A stretch of DNA of 6,594 nucleotides from an uncultured Chthoniobacterales bacterium (lineage in GTDB: Bacteria > Verrucomicrobiota > Verrucomicrobiae > Chthoniobacterales > UBA10450), in the NCBI GenBank assembly GCA_955652855.1, contig CATPCN010000336.1, positions 1 through 6,594 on the forward strand, written 5' to 3'. This document shows positions 1 to 6,594 of this stretch, one piece after another (position 1 is the first letter of the stretch; every line of letters begins with the position of its first letter). A model generated the notes under the pieces. That model was not told where the DNA came from. It saw nothing but the letters and a program-made list of their open reading frames with translations, and did no database searches. Both the position numbers and the translations under genes were made by a program.

Positions 1-1506
<1,506 letters not shown>

Positions 1507-1511
1507 GACCG

Positions 1512-1540
1512 ATCATAGTGCCGGGCCCGCGGTTCGGCAA
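1512..1540 (-). promoter_or_regulatory. Candidate sigma70-type promoter of putA
   Basis: Read on the minus strand, TTGCCG (1540-1535) and TATGAT (1517-1512) are separated by 17 bases, a good match to the -35/-10 consensus. The -10 box ends 5 bases before the putA ATG, so initiation would fall at or within a base or two of the start codon and give a leaderless or nearly leaderless mRNA. The absence of a Shine-Dalgarno sequence fits this. The 17-base spacer contains the palindrome CCGGGCCCGG-like core GGGCCC. This is a prediction from sequence alone. Confidence 0.45.
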
Positions 1541-1611
1541 TTTTTCGAGAAATACGCGCGAAATTCATCTTCGCCACGAATAAAAAAGGAGACTTAACAA
1601 AAGAAACAACT

Positions 1612-1728
1612 ATGAAACTTCAGGAAAAAATTCAGGAGAAAGGCGCAGCGGGATATATTATGCTCTGGCTTCTGGGAGTTCCGATTCCAGTTTTGTTTCT
1701 GTTTTTTCTTCTGCGGGGTTGCACATAG
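1612..1728 (+). CDS. Small single-pass membrane peptide, 38 residues, unknown function
   Basis: This short frame encodes a polar N-terminus of about 16 residues (MKLQEKIQEKGAAGYI), then one hydrophobic segment (about residues 17-34) containing LWLLGVPIPVLFLFFLL, and ends RGCT before TAG. The LLGVPIP core in a very small hydrophobic protein resembles small inner-membrane proteins found in several bacterial phyla, but I cannot assign a named family or role. The only purine-rich stretch, AGGAG at 1587-1591, lies 20 bases upstream of the ATG, too far for a normal Shine-Dalgarno. The gene is divergent from putA (105 bases between starts) and is followed at once by an inverted repeat. The composition, one clean hydrophobic helix after a charged stretch, argues for a real gene over chance. 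Confidence 0.6.
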   Translation: MKLQEKIQEKGAAGYIMLWLLGVPIPVLFLFFLLRGCT

Positions 1729-1730
1729 AG

Positions 1731-1843
1731 CGTAGGAGCAAGGCGAACTGCCTGGCGAAGGCCTGAGGCCCAGGGCTCGGGATTTTTCGCCAGGCAATCG
1801 CTTGCCCTGCAAATCATTCTTGCGAGGCGCTCTCCCACATTTG
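1731..1843. repeat. REP/BIME-like imperfect inverted repeat
   Basis: The strongest arms are TGCCTGGCGAA (1749-1759) and TTCGCCAGGCA (1786-1796), an exact 11-base inverted pair. The stem resumes outside a small internal loop, with CAAGGCGA (1739-1746) against TCGCTTG (1798-1804), leaving one bulged base. The loop contains GGCC-TGA-GGCC (1760-1770). The two outer ends carry similar heads in opposite orientation: GTAGGAG (1732-1738, plus) and GTGGGAG (1838-1832, minus). Two inverted units with such heads are the layout of a bacterial interspersed mosaic element. The element begins just after the 38-residue gene stop, so it could also stabilise or terminate that transcript, although no U-tract follows. 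Confidence 0.5.
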
Positions 1844-1876
1844 CTCCGCGCTGAAAAGTCGCGTAGCAAAACCGTA

Positions 1877-2917
1877 ATGAAGCGCGCGCCGACCGATCGC
1901 TACGAATTCGCGAGCGATAACACGGCGGCGATTTGTCCGGAAGCATGGGCTGCGCTCCAAGAGGCGAACGTGGGCGCAGCCTCGTCGTATGGCGACGACC
2001 GATGGACGCAGCGCGCCTGCGATCTGGTGCGTGAAATTTTTGAAACGGATTGCGAAGTATTCTTCGCTTTCAACGGCACGGCCGCGAATTCACTCGCGCT
2101 CGCGCAACTCTGCCGGTCGTTTCACGGCGTGATTTGCCACGAATATGCGCACATCGTGACCGATGAATGCGGCGCGCCGGAATTTTTTTCGGGCGGCGCA
2201 AAGTTGCTGCCGACGCGCGGCGCGAACGGCAAGATCGACATAAATGAAGTAGAAGCCGCGATTGCGCGGCAACCTGAGCTTCATTCGCCGAAGCCTCGCG
2301 CGATCAGCGTGACGCAATCGACCGAGCTGGGCACGGTTTACACTCCGGATGAATTAGCCGCGATCGCAAAGTTTGCGCGCGAACATTCGCTTTTCATCCA
2401 CATGGACGGCGCGCGATTTGCAAACGCGATCGCGGCGCTTGGCTGCGCGCCGAAAGCGATCAGCTGGCAGGTCGGTGTCGATGTTCTCTGTTTTGGTGGA
2501 ACGAAAAACGGGACCGGCGCGGGCGATCTCGTGGTGTTTTTCAAAAGGGATCTGGCGCGCGAGTTTGAGTATCGCGCCAAACAAGCCGGCCAGCTCGCTT
2601 CGAAGATGCGTTTTCTCGCGGCGCCTTGGGTGGGTTTACTCCGCGACGGAGCGTGGTTGCGTAATGCTAAGAGCGCGAATGAACGCGCTCAATCGCTCGC
2701 GGAAAAATTGCGGTTGTTGCGATTGAAAATCATTTTCCCGTGCGAGGCCAGCGCGGTCTTCTTGCAACTTTCCGATCAGCTCGTGAAGAAATTGCACGAA
2801 CGCGGCTGGCATCTTTACAAATTTATCGAGCCGAACATTTACCGCGTGATGTGCGCTTGGTCGGTCTCGGAAAAAGACATCGAGGAATTTATCGCGGACA
2901 TGGGCTCGTCGCTTTGA
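1877..2917 (+). CDS. Threonine aldolase-type PLP-dependent lyase (beta-eliminating lyase family)
   Basis: The 346-residue product belongs to the fold-type I PLP family that cleaves L-threonine or allo-threonine to glycine and acetaldehyde; the exact substrate cannot be fixed from sequence. The N-terminal signature FASDNTAAICPEAW (11-24) is followed by a Tyr-Gly-Asp-Asp turn (38-41), FNGTAANSLAL (65-75), and AHIVTDECGAPEFF (91-104), whose His92 should stack on the cofactor. HMDGAR (175-180) provides the Asp177 that contacts the PLP pyridine nitrogen, and FGGTKNG (206-212) carries the Schiff-base Lys210. The length matches the family's usual 340-350 residues. I chose ATG 1877 over an in-frame ATG at 1802, because the extra 25 residues are not family-like and fall inside the inverted repeat. 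No Shine-Dalgarno is visible. The gene is followed after 35 bases by the lipoprotein gene, possibly as an operon. The gene name ltaE would fit but orthology is not proven. Confidence 0.93.
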   Translation: MKRAPTDRYEFASDNTAAICPEAWAALQEANVGAASSYGDDRWTQRACDLVREIFETDCEVFFAFNGTAANSLALAQLCRSFHGVICHEYAHIVTDECGAPEFFSGGAKLLPTRGANGKIDINEVEAAIARQPELHSPKPRAISVTQSTELGTVYTPDELAAIAKFAREHSLFIHMDGARFANAIAALGCAPKAISWQVGVDVLCFGGTKNGTGAGDLVVFFKRDLAREFEYRAKQAGQLASKMRFLAAPWVGLLRDGAWLRNAKSANERAQSLAEKLRLLRLKIIFPCEASAVFLQLSDQLVKKLHERGWHLYKFIEPNIYRVMCAWSVSEKDIEEFIADMGSSL

Positions 2918-2952
2918 GCGCGAGCAGTTGCGCAATGGAAAGACATCTGTAT

Positions 2953-3414
2953 ATGAGCAGGCAAATGAAATTGGCCGGGCGGCTCCTCGTTCTCGGCGGC
3001 CTCGTTTTCGCCGGATGCGATACGATGCACAACGTCGCTGTGAGTTCTTTTCGCGTGTTCGATGCGCCCGCTAGTTACGTTCGGCGACATCTCGATAATG
3101 AGCCGACGCGAACAACGACATCGACGAGTTCACGGCGACGCGGTTCGACCACCAACCGATCGGGCTCAACATCGCGCGTGGCGCACACTGATTCGACCAG
3201 CTCAAAGCCGAAAGCCTCTCCGTCGCCTTCGCCACACAAAGCTGCCAATCAGCAACCGCAGGTCCAGTTCCCGATCGCGGAACCGGTACCTGGCAAACCG
3301 GGTTATGTTTTCAGTCCCTTTGATCCGAAGGGCAGATATGTCGATGTTAGCGGTTGCCCTTCGGGCAGCAAAGCCAAAGACCCATACGCGCACAAGATCT
3401 TCCTCGTTCCGTAA
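2953..3414 (+). CDS. Small predicted lipoprotein with Ser/Thr/Arg-rich middle and conserved-looking C-terminus
   Basis: The 153-residue product starts with a basic n-region ([10 protein letters not shown]) and a hydrophobic core ending LVFAGC, giving Cys22 as the likely lipidated residue; Phe at -3 is a tolerated but imperfect lipobox. Residues about 50-100 are low-complexity Ser/Thr/Arg/Pro, suggesting a flexible tether. The end is different in character: [20 protein letters not shown] (106-125) then [18 protein letters not shown] block of this kind ending in F-x-VP recurs, to my knowledge, in small verrucomicrobial lipoproteins of unknown role. The start at 2953 is supported by GGAAAGA (2937-2943) nine bases upstream; ATG 2935 and ATG 2965 are alternatives in the same frame. 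It probably follows the aldolase gene on one transcript. Function is unknown. Confidence 0.78.
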   Translation: MSRQMKLAGRLLVLGGLVFAGCDTMHNVAVSSFRVFDAPASYVRRHLDNEPTRTTTSTSSRRRGSTTNRSGSTSRVAHTDSTSSKPKASPSPSPHKAANQQPQVQFPIAEPVPGKPGYVFSPFDPKGRYVDVSGCPSGSKAKDPYAHKIFLVP

Positions 3415-3629
3415 TCAAGAAAACAAGAAGCGGATCCTCTTTTTTGGCGTGCAATTCTCCTGTTCAACGTCCGAACGGGCCTGTTGGAAATCAGGGCGGG
3501 AGCGATATAGAGAAATACTTCAGAAAATGTTTGAAAGGCGGATCTGCGTACGATTCCTGCTTTTATAGCTTTTATGACACCTCTCAGTCCCGCTGGTTCT
3601 GGCACCAATCGCGACCGCCAATTTTCGTT

Positions 3630-4433
3630 TTGCGCATTTTAGCTCTGGTCGCGTGCTGGGCATTGGCTCCCGCGCCGGTGCTCGGTTACGTCCTCGAGGG
3701 ACCCAGTTGGCCCAACGGAAGCACGCCTGCATTCCAAATGGAATTAGGAAGCGCCGGTCGCACGCTCACGGATGGAAACACTTCATGGGACACCGCCGCG
3801 CTGCCCGTTTTTGGAATGTGGAATCAGCAGCTTCAAGGCGTTCAATTTAACGCGGTCATGAACTCGACCGCGCCGGTTGCTTCCGGAGACGGAGTAAACA
3901 CAATCGTTTTTGCACACACAATTTTTGGTTCGTCCTTCGGTAGCAACACACTCGCTGTCACCTATTACAGCTACTCGGGTTCTCGCATGTATGAGGCCGA
4001 TATTTTATTTAATCTGGCTCAAACTTTTGATTCCTATCGTGGCGCTCTGCACTTCGGCTCGAGTGGTTACGCGATTGCAGATATTCGGCGAGTGCTGCTC
4101 CACGAAATGGGTCATGCGCTCGGCTTGGGACATCCCGACCAAGCTGGCCAGCATGTCGATGCAATAATGAACTCCGTGATTAGCGATCGCGAGACTCTTT
4201 CGAGCGACGATATCGCCGGTGGACAAGCGATCTACGGAGGGCCGGCATCGCCAACACCAACACCCACGCCGGCACCGACTCCAACCCCGACTCCGGTACC
4301 CACTCCAACACCAAGCCCAACTCCTACCCCCACGCCAACGCAGACTCCAACCCCGACCCCGACGGCTACCCCAACTCCCACACCATTGCCCCGTTGCGAC
4401 GCCCAAAATTCGCGTGTCTGCAGCGCCCGCTAG
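3630..4433 (+). CDS. Secreted matrixin-like zinc metalloprotease with Pro-Thr linker, cut short by a frameshift
   Basis: The frame encodes a metzincin-type peptidase. Counting from TTG 3630, residues 1-19 form a signal peptide ([10 protein letters not shown]... ending PAPVLG). The catalytic region follows: EADILFN (122-128), the zinc motif [11 protein letters not shown] (158-168; ligands His158, His162, His168; catalytic Glu159), a Met-turn at Met180 (AIMNS), and the closing [15 protein letters not shown] (190-204), typical of matrixins. No cysteine-switch propeptide is visible. From residue 208 a Pro-Thr-rich linker runs to a premature TAG at 4431. One extra C in 4389-4392 accounts for the stop and separates a downstream Calx-beta domain. 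The start is uncertain: the only in-frame ATG (3354) lies inside the lipoprotein gene, so I take TTG 3630; an out-of-frame ATG at 3574 is the other candidate. Family assignment is firm; the start and integrity are not. Confidence 0.8.
   Translation: MRILALVACWALAPAPVLGYVLEGPSWPNGSTPAFQMELGSAGRTLTDGNTSWDTAALPVFGMWNQQLQGVQFNAVMNSTAPVASGDGVNTIVFAHTIFGSSFGSNTLAVTYYSYSGSRMYEADILFNLAQTFDSYRGALHFGSSGYAIADIRRVLLHEMGHALGLGHPDQAGQHVDAIMNSVISDRETLSSDDIAGGQAIYGGPASPTPTPTPAPTPTPTPVPTPTPSPTPTPTPTQTPTPTPTATPTPTPLPRCDAQNSRVCSAR
4251..4388 (+). repeat. Degenerate hexanucleotide repeat encoding the Pro-Thr linker
   Basis: About 23 imperfect copies of a CCNACN unit encode alternating Pro-Thr, with occasional Ala, Val, Ser, Gln and Leu in the Thr position. 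The third bases vary, so selection appears to hold the peptide and not the DNA. Such linkers separate catalytic and accessory domains in secreted proteins. The stretch includes C-runs at 4327-4331, 4351-4354, 4357-4360 and 4369-4372, and the frameshifting C-run at 4389-4392 follows at once. The matching G-runs on the minus strand could fold, but the loops are longer than for a standard quadruplex. Confidence 0.85.
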
Positions 4434-4734
4434 CGTTAGCGAAGGCGGCACCGCGACATTCGTTGTTCGCGCTTCGACCGTGGATCCGTCAAAGGCGGTT
4501 GCTATTAGTTATTTCATGAGCGGCACTGCTCAGCTGGGTTCCGACTATACTTTGGATGGAGCGTCCGGAGTAGCGGTCATCCCGGCGGGATCCAGCCAGG
4601 TCGTCATCACGCTAAGTGCGCTGCAGGATGCCGTGCACGAACGCGCTGAGACCGCGAAGATCACGCTCCAGGCAGGAGCAGGTTATATTCTCTCGTCGAC
4701 CCGCTCGGCGACTATCACTTTGTTGAAGAATTGA
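4393..4734 (+). pseudogene. Calx-beta domain, out-of-frame C-terminal part of the metalloprotease gene
   Basis: From GTT 4393 the reading frame gives [19 protein letters not shown], then AISYFMSGTAQLGSDYTLDG, an IPAGSSQVVITLSAL stretch, a conserved acidic turn (HERAETAKITL) and GYILSS...TITLLKN before TGA. This is one complete Calx-beta domain of roughly 105 residues, a beta-sandwich common in secreted and adhesive bacterial proteins. It has no credible start of its own: the in-frame ATG at 4219 would translate the tail of the protease and the linker in the wrong frame as a Gln/Arg/Pro-rich string. Removing one C from the run at 4389-4392 joins it as ...[12 protein letters not shown]..., so it is read as the displaced C-terminus of the upstream protease. 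The domain itself is intact, with no internal stops. Confidence 0.82.
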
Positions 4735-4760
4735 GGACTTCGAAGACTCACGTGTTCTAA

Positions 4761-5348
4761 ATGAAATTCCCGAATATGAAAATATACCGCCAACTCCTGT
4801 TGACCGCAGTTGCGCTCTTTAGCGTCGCCGATTTGCGCGCCACTACCGTCATCCCTCCCACGTTCGACCAACTTGTCGATCAAGCGGAAGTCATTTTCCA
4901 GGGTGGCGTCACTGAGGTGCGCTCGCAGTGGGTCGGTGAAGGTGCGCAGCGTCACATCGTCAGCTACGTGACGTTTCATATCGAAGATACACTCAAAGGA
5001 GACGCCGGTGCCACTTACACGATGCAATTGCTCGGCGGCACTGTGGACGGCGAAACCATGGAAGTCACCGATAGCCCCAAATTTCAAGTGGGCGATCGCA
5101 ACATTCTTTTTGTCGAACATAACGGCAGTCAGTTTGTGCCCTTGGTCGGAATCATGCACGGACAGTTCCGACTTCAGCGCGATCAGGAAAGCGGACTCGA
5201 AGTCGTCGCCACGGGCGAAGGCCATTCGGTTGCTAATGTCTCGCAAGTCGGCAAAGATGAAGAAGCCATTTCCGCGGGCAAAGCGCTTTCGACCGATCAA
5301 TTCAAGGCCGAGATCCGATCGAGGATGAAGTCCAAGGCCGAGCAATAA
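4761..5348 (+). CDS. Exported protein of unknown function, 195 residues, paired with the metalloprotease gene
   Basis: The product begins with a signal peptide (MKFPNMKIYRQLLLTAVALF...), likely cleaved after DLRA near residue 27, just before TTVIPPTFDQLVDQAEVIFQ. The mature part is predicted mostly beta: GGVTEVRSQWVGE, HIVSYVTFHIEDTLKG, YTMQLLGGTVDGETMEV, and VGDRNILFVEHNG. The C-terminal 35 residues are charged, with likely helix (KALSTDQFKAEIRSRM). There are no cysteines and no catalytic motif I can name. To my knowledge similar TFDQLV...VGDR.ILFV proteins occur next to matrixin genes in soil bacteria, but I cannot name the family. ATG 4761 lies 26 bases after the Calx-beta stop, so co-transcription with the protease is likely; ATG 4776 is an alternative start. 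A role as partner, chaperone or inhibitor of the protease is inference only. Confidence 0.82.
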   Translation: MKFPNMKIYRQLLLTAVALFSVADLRATTVIPPTFDQLVDQAEVIFQGGVTEVRSQWVGEGAQRHIVSYVTFHIEDTLKGDAGATYTMQLLGGTVDGETMEVTDSPKFQVGDRNILFVEHNGSQFVPLVGIMHGQFRLQRDQESGLEVVATGEGHSVANVSQVGKDEEAISAGKALSTDQFKAEIRSRMKSKAEQ

Positions 5349-5379
5349 GCGCGGACAAGATCGACATTAGATCCTTTTT

Positions 5380-5401
5380 GCAGGGAGCGGCGCGCTCCTG
5401 C
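5380..5401. terminator. Hairpin between convergent genes, possible bidirectional stop
   Basis: GCAGGGAGCG (5380-5389) and CGCTCCTGC (5393-5401) form a nine-pair stem with one bulged G and a GCG loop. It sits in the 87-base gap between the 195-residue gene (plus) and the 74-residue gene (minus). No U-tract follows in either direction: the T-run at 5375-5379 precedes the stem on the plus strand and would read as A on the minus. It may instead be a short REP-like palindrome. The rest of the gap holds nothing I recognise. Confidence 0.35.
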
Positions 5402-5435
5402 CTCTTAATCGGCGATTACAGTTGCGGAATTTGAA

Positions 5436-5660
5436 TTAATTCCGAACACCGTCTTCTTTTCGCTGCTGCGAAATCTGGCCCGTCACTTTTCTCGTCGTAT
5501 CGAGGGACCGCTTCATCCAATCGTGCTCGCTCGCTTCTCGCGGGCCAGTGACTTGCGGGGCGCGCGTTTGCGTCGCTTGCGCATTATGTTCGTGTTTTTT
5601 TTGGACGACGTAGAGCGCTCCGAGGACGCCAATGATCAGGAAAAGCGCGAACTTTCTCAC
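5436..5660 (-). CDS. Small membrane-anchored protein, 74 residues, unknown function
   Basis: The product opens with a short basic start and one hydrophobic segment (residues 4-19, FALFLIIGVLGALYVV), followed directly by positively charged QKKHEH. This favours a single inner-membrane anchor with the tail outside the membrane hydrophobic layer; topology is not certain. The remaining 50 residues are polar, with SEHDWMKRSLDTTRKV (43-58) likely helical and a charged end. It starts at GTG 5660-5658; no ATG lies in frame upstream before the divergent gene. A -10-like TAATAT (5670-5665) lies four bases before the GTG. The gene is divergent from the DsbD-like gene (77 bases between starts) and convergent with the 195-residue gene. 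No family or function is recognised; the membrane anchor and composition argue that it is real. Confidence 0.7.
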   Translation of the reverse strand: MRKFALFLIIGVLGALYVVQKKHEHNAQATQTRAPQVTGPREASEHDWMKRSLDTTRKVTGQISQQRKEDGVRN

Positions 5661-5664
5661 GCCA

Positions 5665-5693
5665 ATATTAAGAGCATGAGACGAGCCAAGCGA
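5665..5693 (-). promoter_or_regulatory. Candidate promoter of the 74-residue membrane protein gene
   Basis: On the minus strand TAATAT (5670-5665) is a strong -10 match and is preceded, after 17 bases, by TCGCTT (5693-5688), a poor -35. The -10 ends four bases before GTG 5660, so any transcript from it would be leaderless or start inside the gene. The -10 is convincing by itself; the pair is weak. Confidence 0.3.
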
Positions 5694-5702
5694 CTCCGCG
5701 CA

Positions 5703-5730
5703 TTGCTGCGAAGTCAGGGCGATGTAAAAT
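5703..5730 (+). promoter_or_regulatory. Candidate promoter of the DsbD-like gene
   Basis: TTGCTG (5703-5708) and TAAAAT (5725-5730) are separated by 16 bases. The -10 box ends seven bases before ATG 5738, which would place initiation at or next to the A of the start codon. No Shine-Dalgarno lies close to the ATG; the nearest purine-rich stretch, AGGGCGA, is about 15 bases upstream. Prediction from sequence only. Confidence 0.4.
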
Positions 5731-5737
5731 TAATGAA

Positions 5738-6594
5738 ATGATCGCGCTGCATAAGCTGTCGTTCGCAATTCTAGCGCTCTGCATTTTGCTGGCGCGGGAT
5801 CTTTCGGCGCAGATTTACGAGGGCCGCGAGCTCGTGAAGCCGCAATTGCTCGCCGACACGACCACGATTGTTCCCGGAAAACCTTTCACCGTCGGTTTGC
5901 TTCTGCATATCGCGCCTCACTGGCACACGTATTGGAAATTTTCGGGCGATGCCGGTTTGCCTTCAGAAATGAAATGGCATTTCCCCAGCGGATGGAAAGT
6001 AGGGGAAATCCAGTGGCCCATTCCGATGAAACTGAGCGATCCGGGCGACATCCAAACTTACGGCTACGAGAATGAAGTCCTGTTGATGCAGGAAATCACG
6101 CCGCCGGCTTCCATCAGCGATTCCTCGGTAAAATTATCCGCCGACGCGAGCTGGCTGGTCTGCGAAAAACTTTGCATTCCCGGGAGCGCAACACTGTATG
6201 TCGATCTTCTCGTCGGCGGTCAAAGCGCTCCGGCGAACCAAGAACTTTTCGCGCGGTATCGCCGCGTTCTTCCGCAAAGCTGGCCAAGCGACGATGTCGC
6301 CACCGCCAAGTGGACGCGTACCGGCCCTGAGCTTCGGCTCATTGTCGCAAGCGCAGTCCTGGCGAATTATCCGGTCGCGGAATTTTTTCCATTGCCGCCC
6401 GGCAACGTCGTCGTTGGACATCCCAAAGTCGAGCCGCCGGCAAACGGGAAAATCACATTCCGCATCCCGATCGAAACGGACGACAAAACTTTATCGTCGC
6501 TAGGCGGCGTTGTTGTTTTCGGTCAAAGCGCAAACGGTAGCGACCGCAATGCGTGGTCGCTTTCGCCCTCCATTCCCAGCGGAAACAAAGCGGC
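5738..6594 (+). CDS. DsbD-family protein-disulfide reductase, N-terminal periplasmic domain (cut by window edge)
   Basis: The first 285 residues of a longer protein are present. A signal peptide (residues 1-24, ending LARDLSA) leads into a periplasmic immunoglobulin-like domain of the DsbD N-terminal type. Signature parts are HIAPHWHTYWKFSGDAGLP (57-75), IQWPIP (91-96), TYGYENEVLL (107-116) and WLVCEKLCIPG (139-149), in which Cys142 and Cys146 are the likely redox pair that passes electrons to periplasmic or exported thiol-disulfide partners. The second half (about 165-285) continues without an obvious motif. In this family a multi-pass DsbD membrane domain and a thioredoxin domain usually follow; they would lie beyond the window. 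The frame has no stop to the edge. An ATG at 5733 is followed at once by TGA, so ATG 5738 is the start. A Scs-type ScsB relative is possible and cannot be separated from DsbD here. Confidence 0.9.
   Translation, partial: MIALHKLSFAILALCILLARDLSAQIYEGRELVKPQLLADTTTIVPGKPFTVGLLLHIAPHWHTYWKFSGDAGLPSEMKWHFPSGWKVGEIQWPIPMKLSDPGDIQTYGYENEVLLMQEITPPASISDSSVKLSADASWLVCEKLCIPGSATLYVDLLVGGQSAPANQELFARYRRVLPQSWPSDDVATAKWTRTGPELRLIVASAVLANYPVAEFFPLPPGNVVVGHPKVEPPANGKITFRIPIETDDKTLSSLGGVVVFGQSANGSDRNAWSLSPSIPSGNKA

Noticed and set aside
1802..1876. Earlier ATG for the threonine aldolase
   Set aside because: The extra 25 residues fall partly within the inverted repeat and do not resemble the family N-terminus, which begins shortly before FASDNTA.
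3354..3629. Upstream extension of the protease frame to ATG 3354
   Set aside because: The ATG lies inside the lipoprotein gene in another frame. The added residues have no signal peptide at their start, whereas a good one begins at 3630, so the extension is probably untranslated.
4251..4388. The regular repeats considered as a CRISPR array
   Set aside because: Units are six bases, in coding frame, and contiguous with no spacers; they encode a Pro-Thr linker.
4005..4451. Minus-strand 148-codon frame rich in Trp, Arg and Gly
   Set aside because: It is the antisense reading of the Pro-Thr repeat and the matrixin domain; the Trp/Gly/Arg pattern is simply the complement of CCNACN units.
4683..5345. 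Minus-strand 220-codon frame opposite the exported protein
   Set aside because: The plus strand has a clear signal peptide and a coherent beta-rich protein. The minus frame has no domain and almost exactly mirrors the gene.
5523..5741. Plus-strand 72-codon frame before the DsbD-like gene
   Set aside because: It is antisense to the 74-residue membrane protein, is highly Arg-rich with no domain, and ends in a TGA overlapping the DsbD-like start.

Overview
The window is bacterial, with dense short-spaced genes on both strands and a moderately high GC content. Several proteins are exported or membrane-anchored. The mix of genes is most reminiscent of soil Verrucomicrobia (Chthoniobacter/Udaeobacter-like): a proline-catabolic PutA without a DNA-binding domain, a serine/threonine-rich lipoprotein with a conserved C-terminal block, a secreted protein with a Pro-Thr linker and Calx-beta domain, and a DsbD-type protein. 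This placement is an inference from gene style only.

Layout. Positions 1-1506 (minus) hold the first 502 codons of putA, a bifunctional proline/P5C dehydrogenase that runs off the left edge; the long plus-strand ORF over it is an antisense shadow. Divergent from it lies a 38-residue membrane peptide (1612-1728), followed by a REP/BIME-like inverted repeat (about 1731-1843). Then comes a plus-strand pair: a threonine aldolase-type PLP enzyme (1877-2917) and a small lipoprotein (2953-3414). Next is a secreted matrixin-like metalloprotease with a Pro-Thr linker (about 3630-4433). Its C-terminal Calx-beta domain continues in another frame to 4734, and a single extra C in the run at 4389-4392 explains the break. 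A 195-residue exported protein of unnamed family (4761-5348) follows 26 bases later and is probably co-transcribed. A convergent 74-residue single-pass membrane protein (5436-5660, minus) and the start of a DsbD-like protein-disulfide reductase (5738 to the right edge, plus) complete the window.

How the genes relate. There is no single obvious pathway. PutA and the aldolase are amino-acid catabolic enzymes. The lipoprotein, protease, 195-residue protein and DsbD N-terminal domain all act outside the cytoplasmic membrane. The protease and the 195-residue protein are the most plausible functional pair.

The most interesting points are the homopolymer frameshift in the protease gene, a possible second homopolymer lesion at its start, the recurrence of -10-like boxes only 4-7 bases upstream of start codons (suggesting leaderless mRNAs), and the inverted repeat element. 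I do not see a clearly new defence or mobile system.
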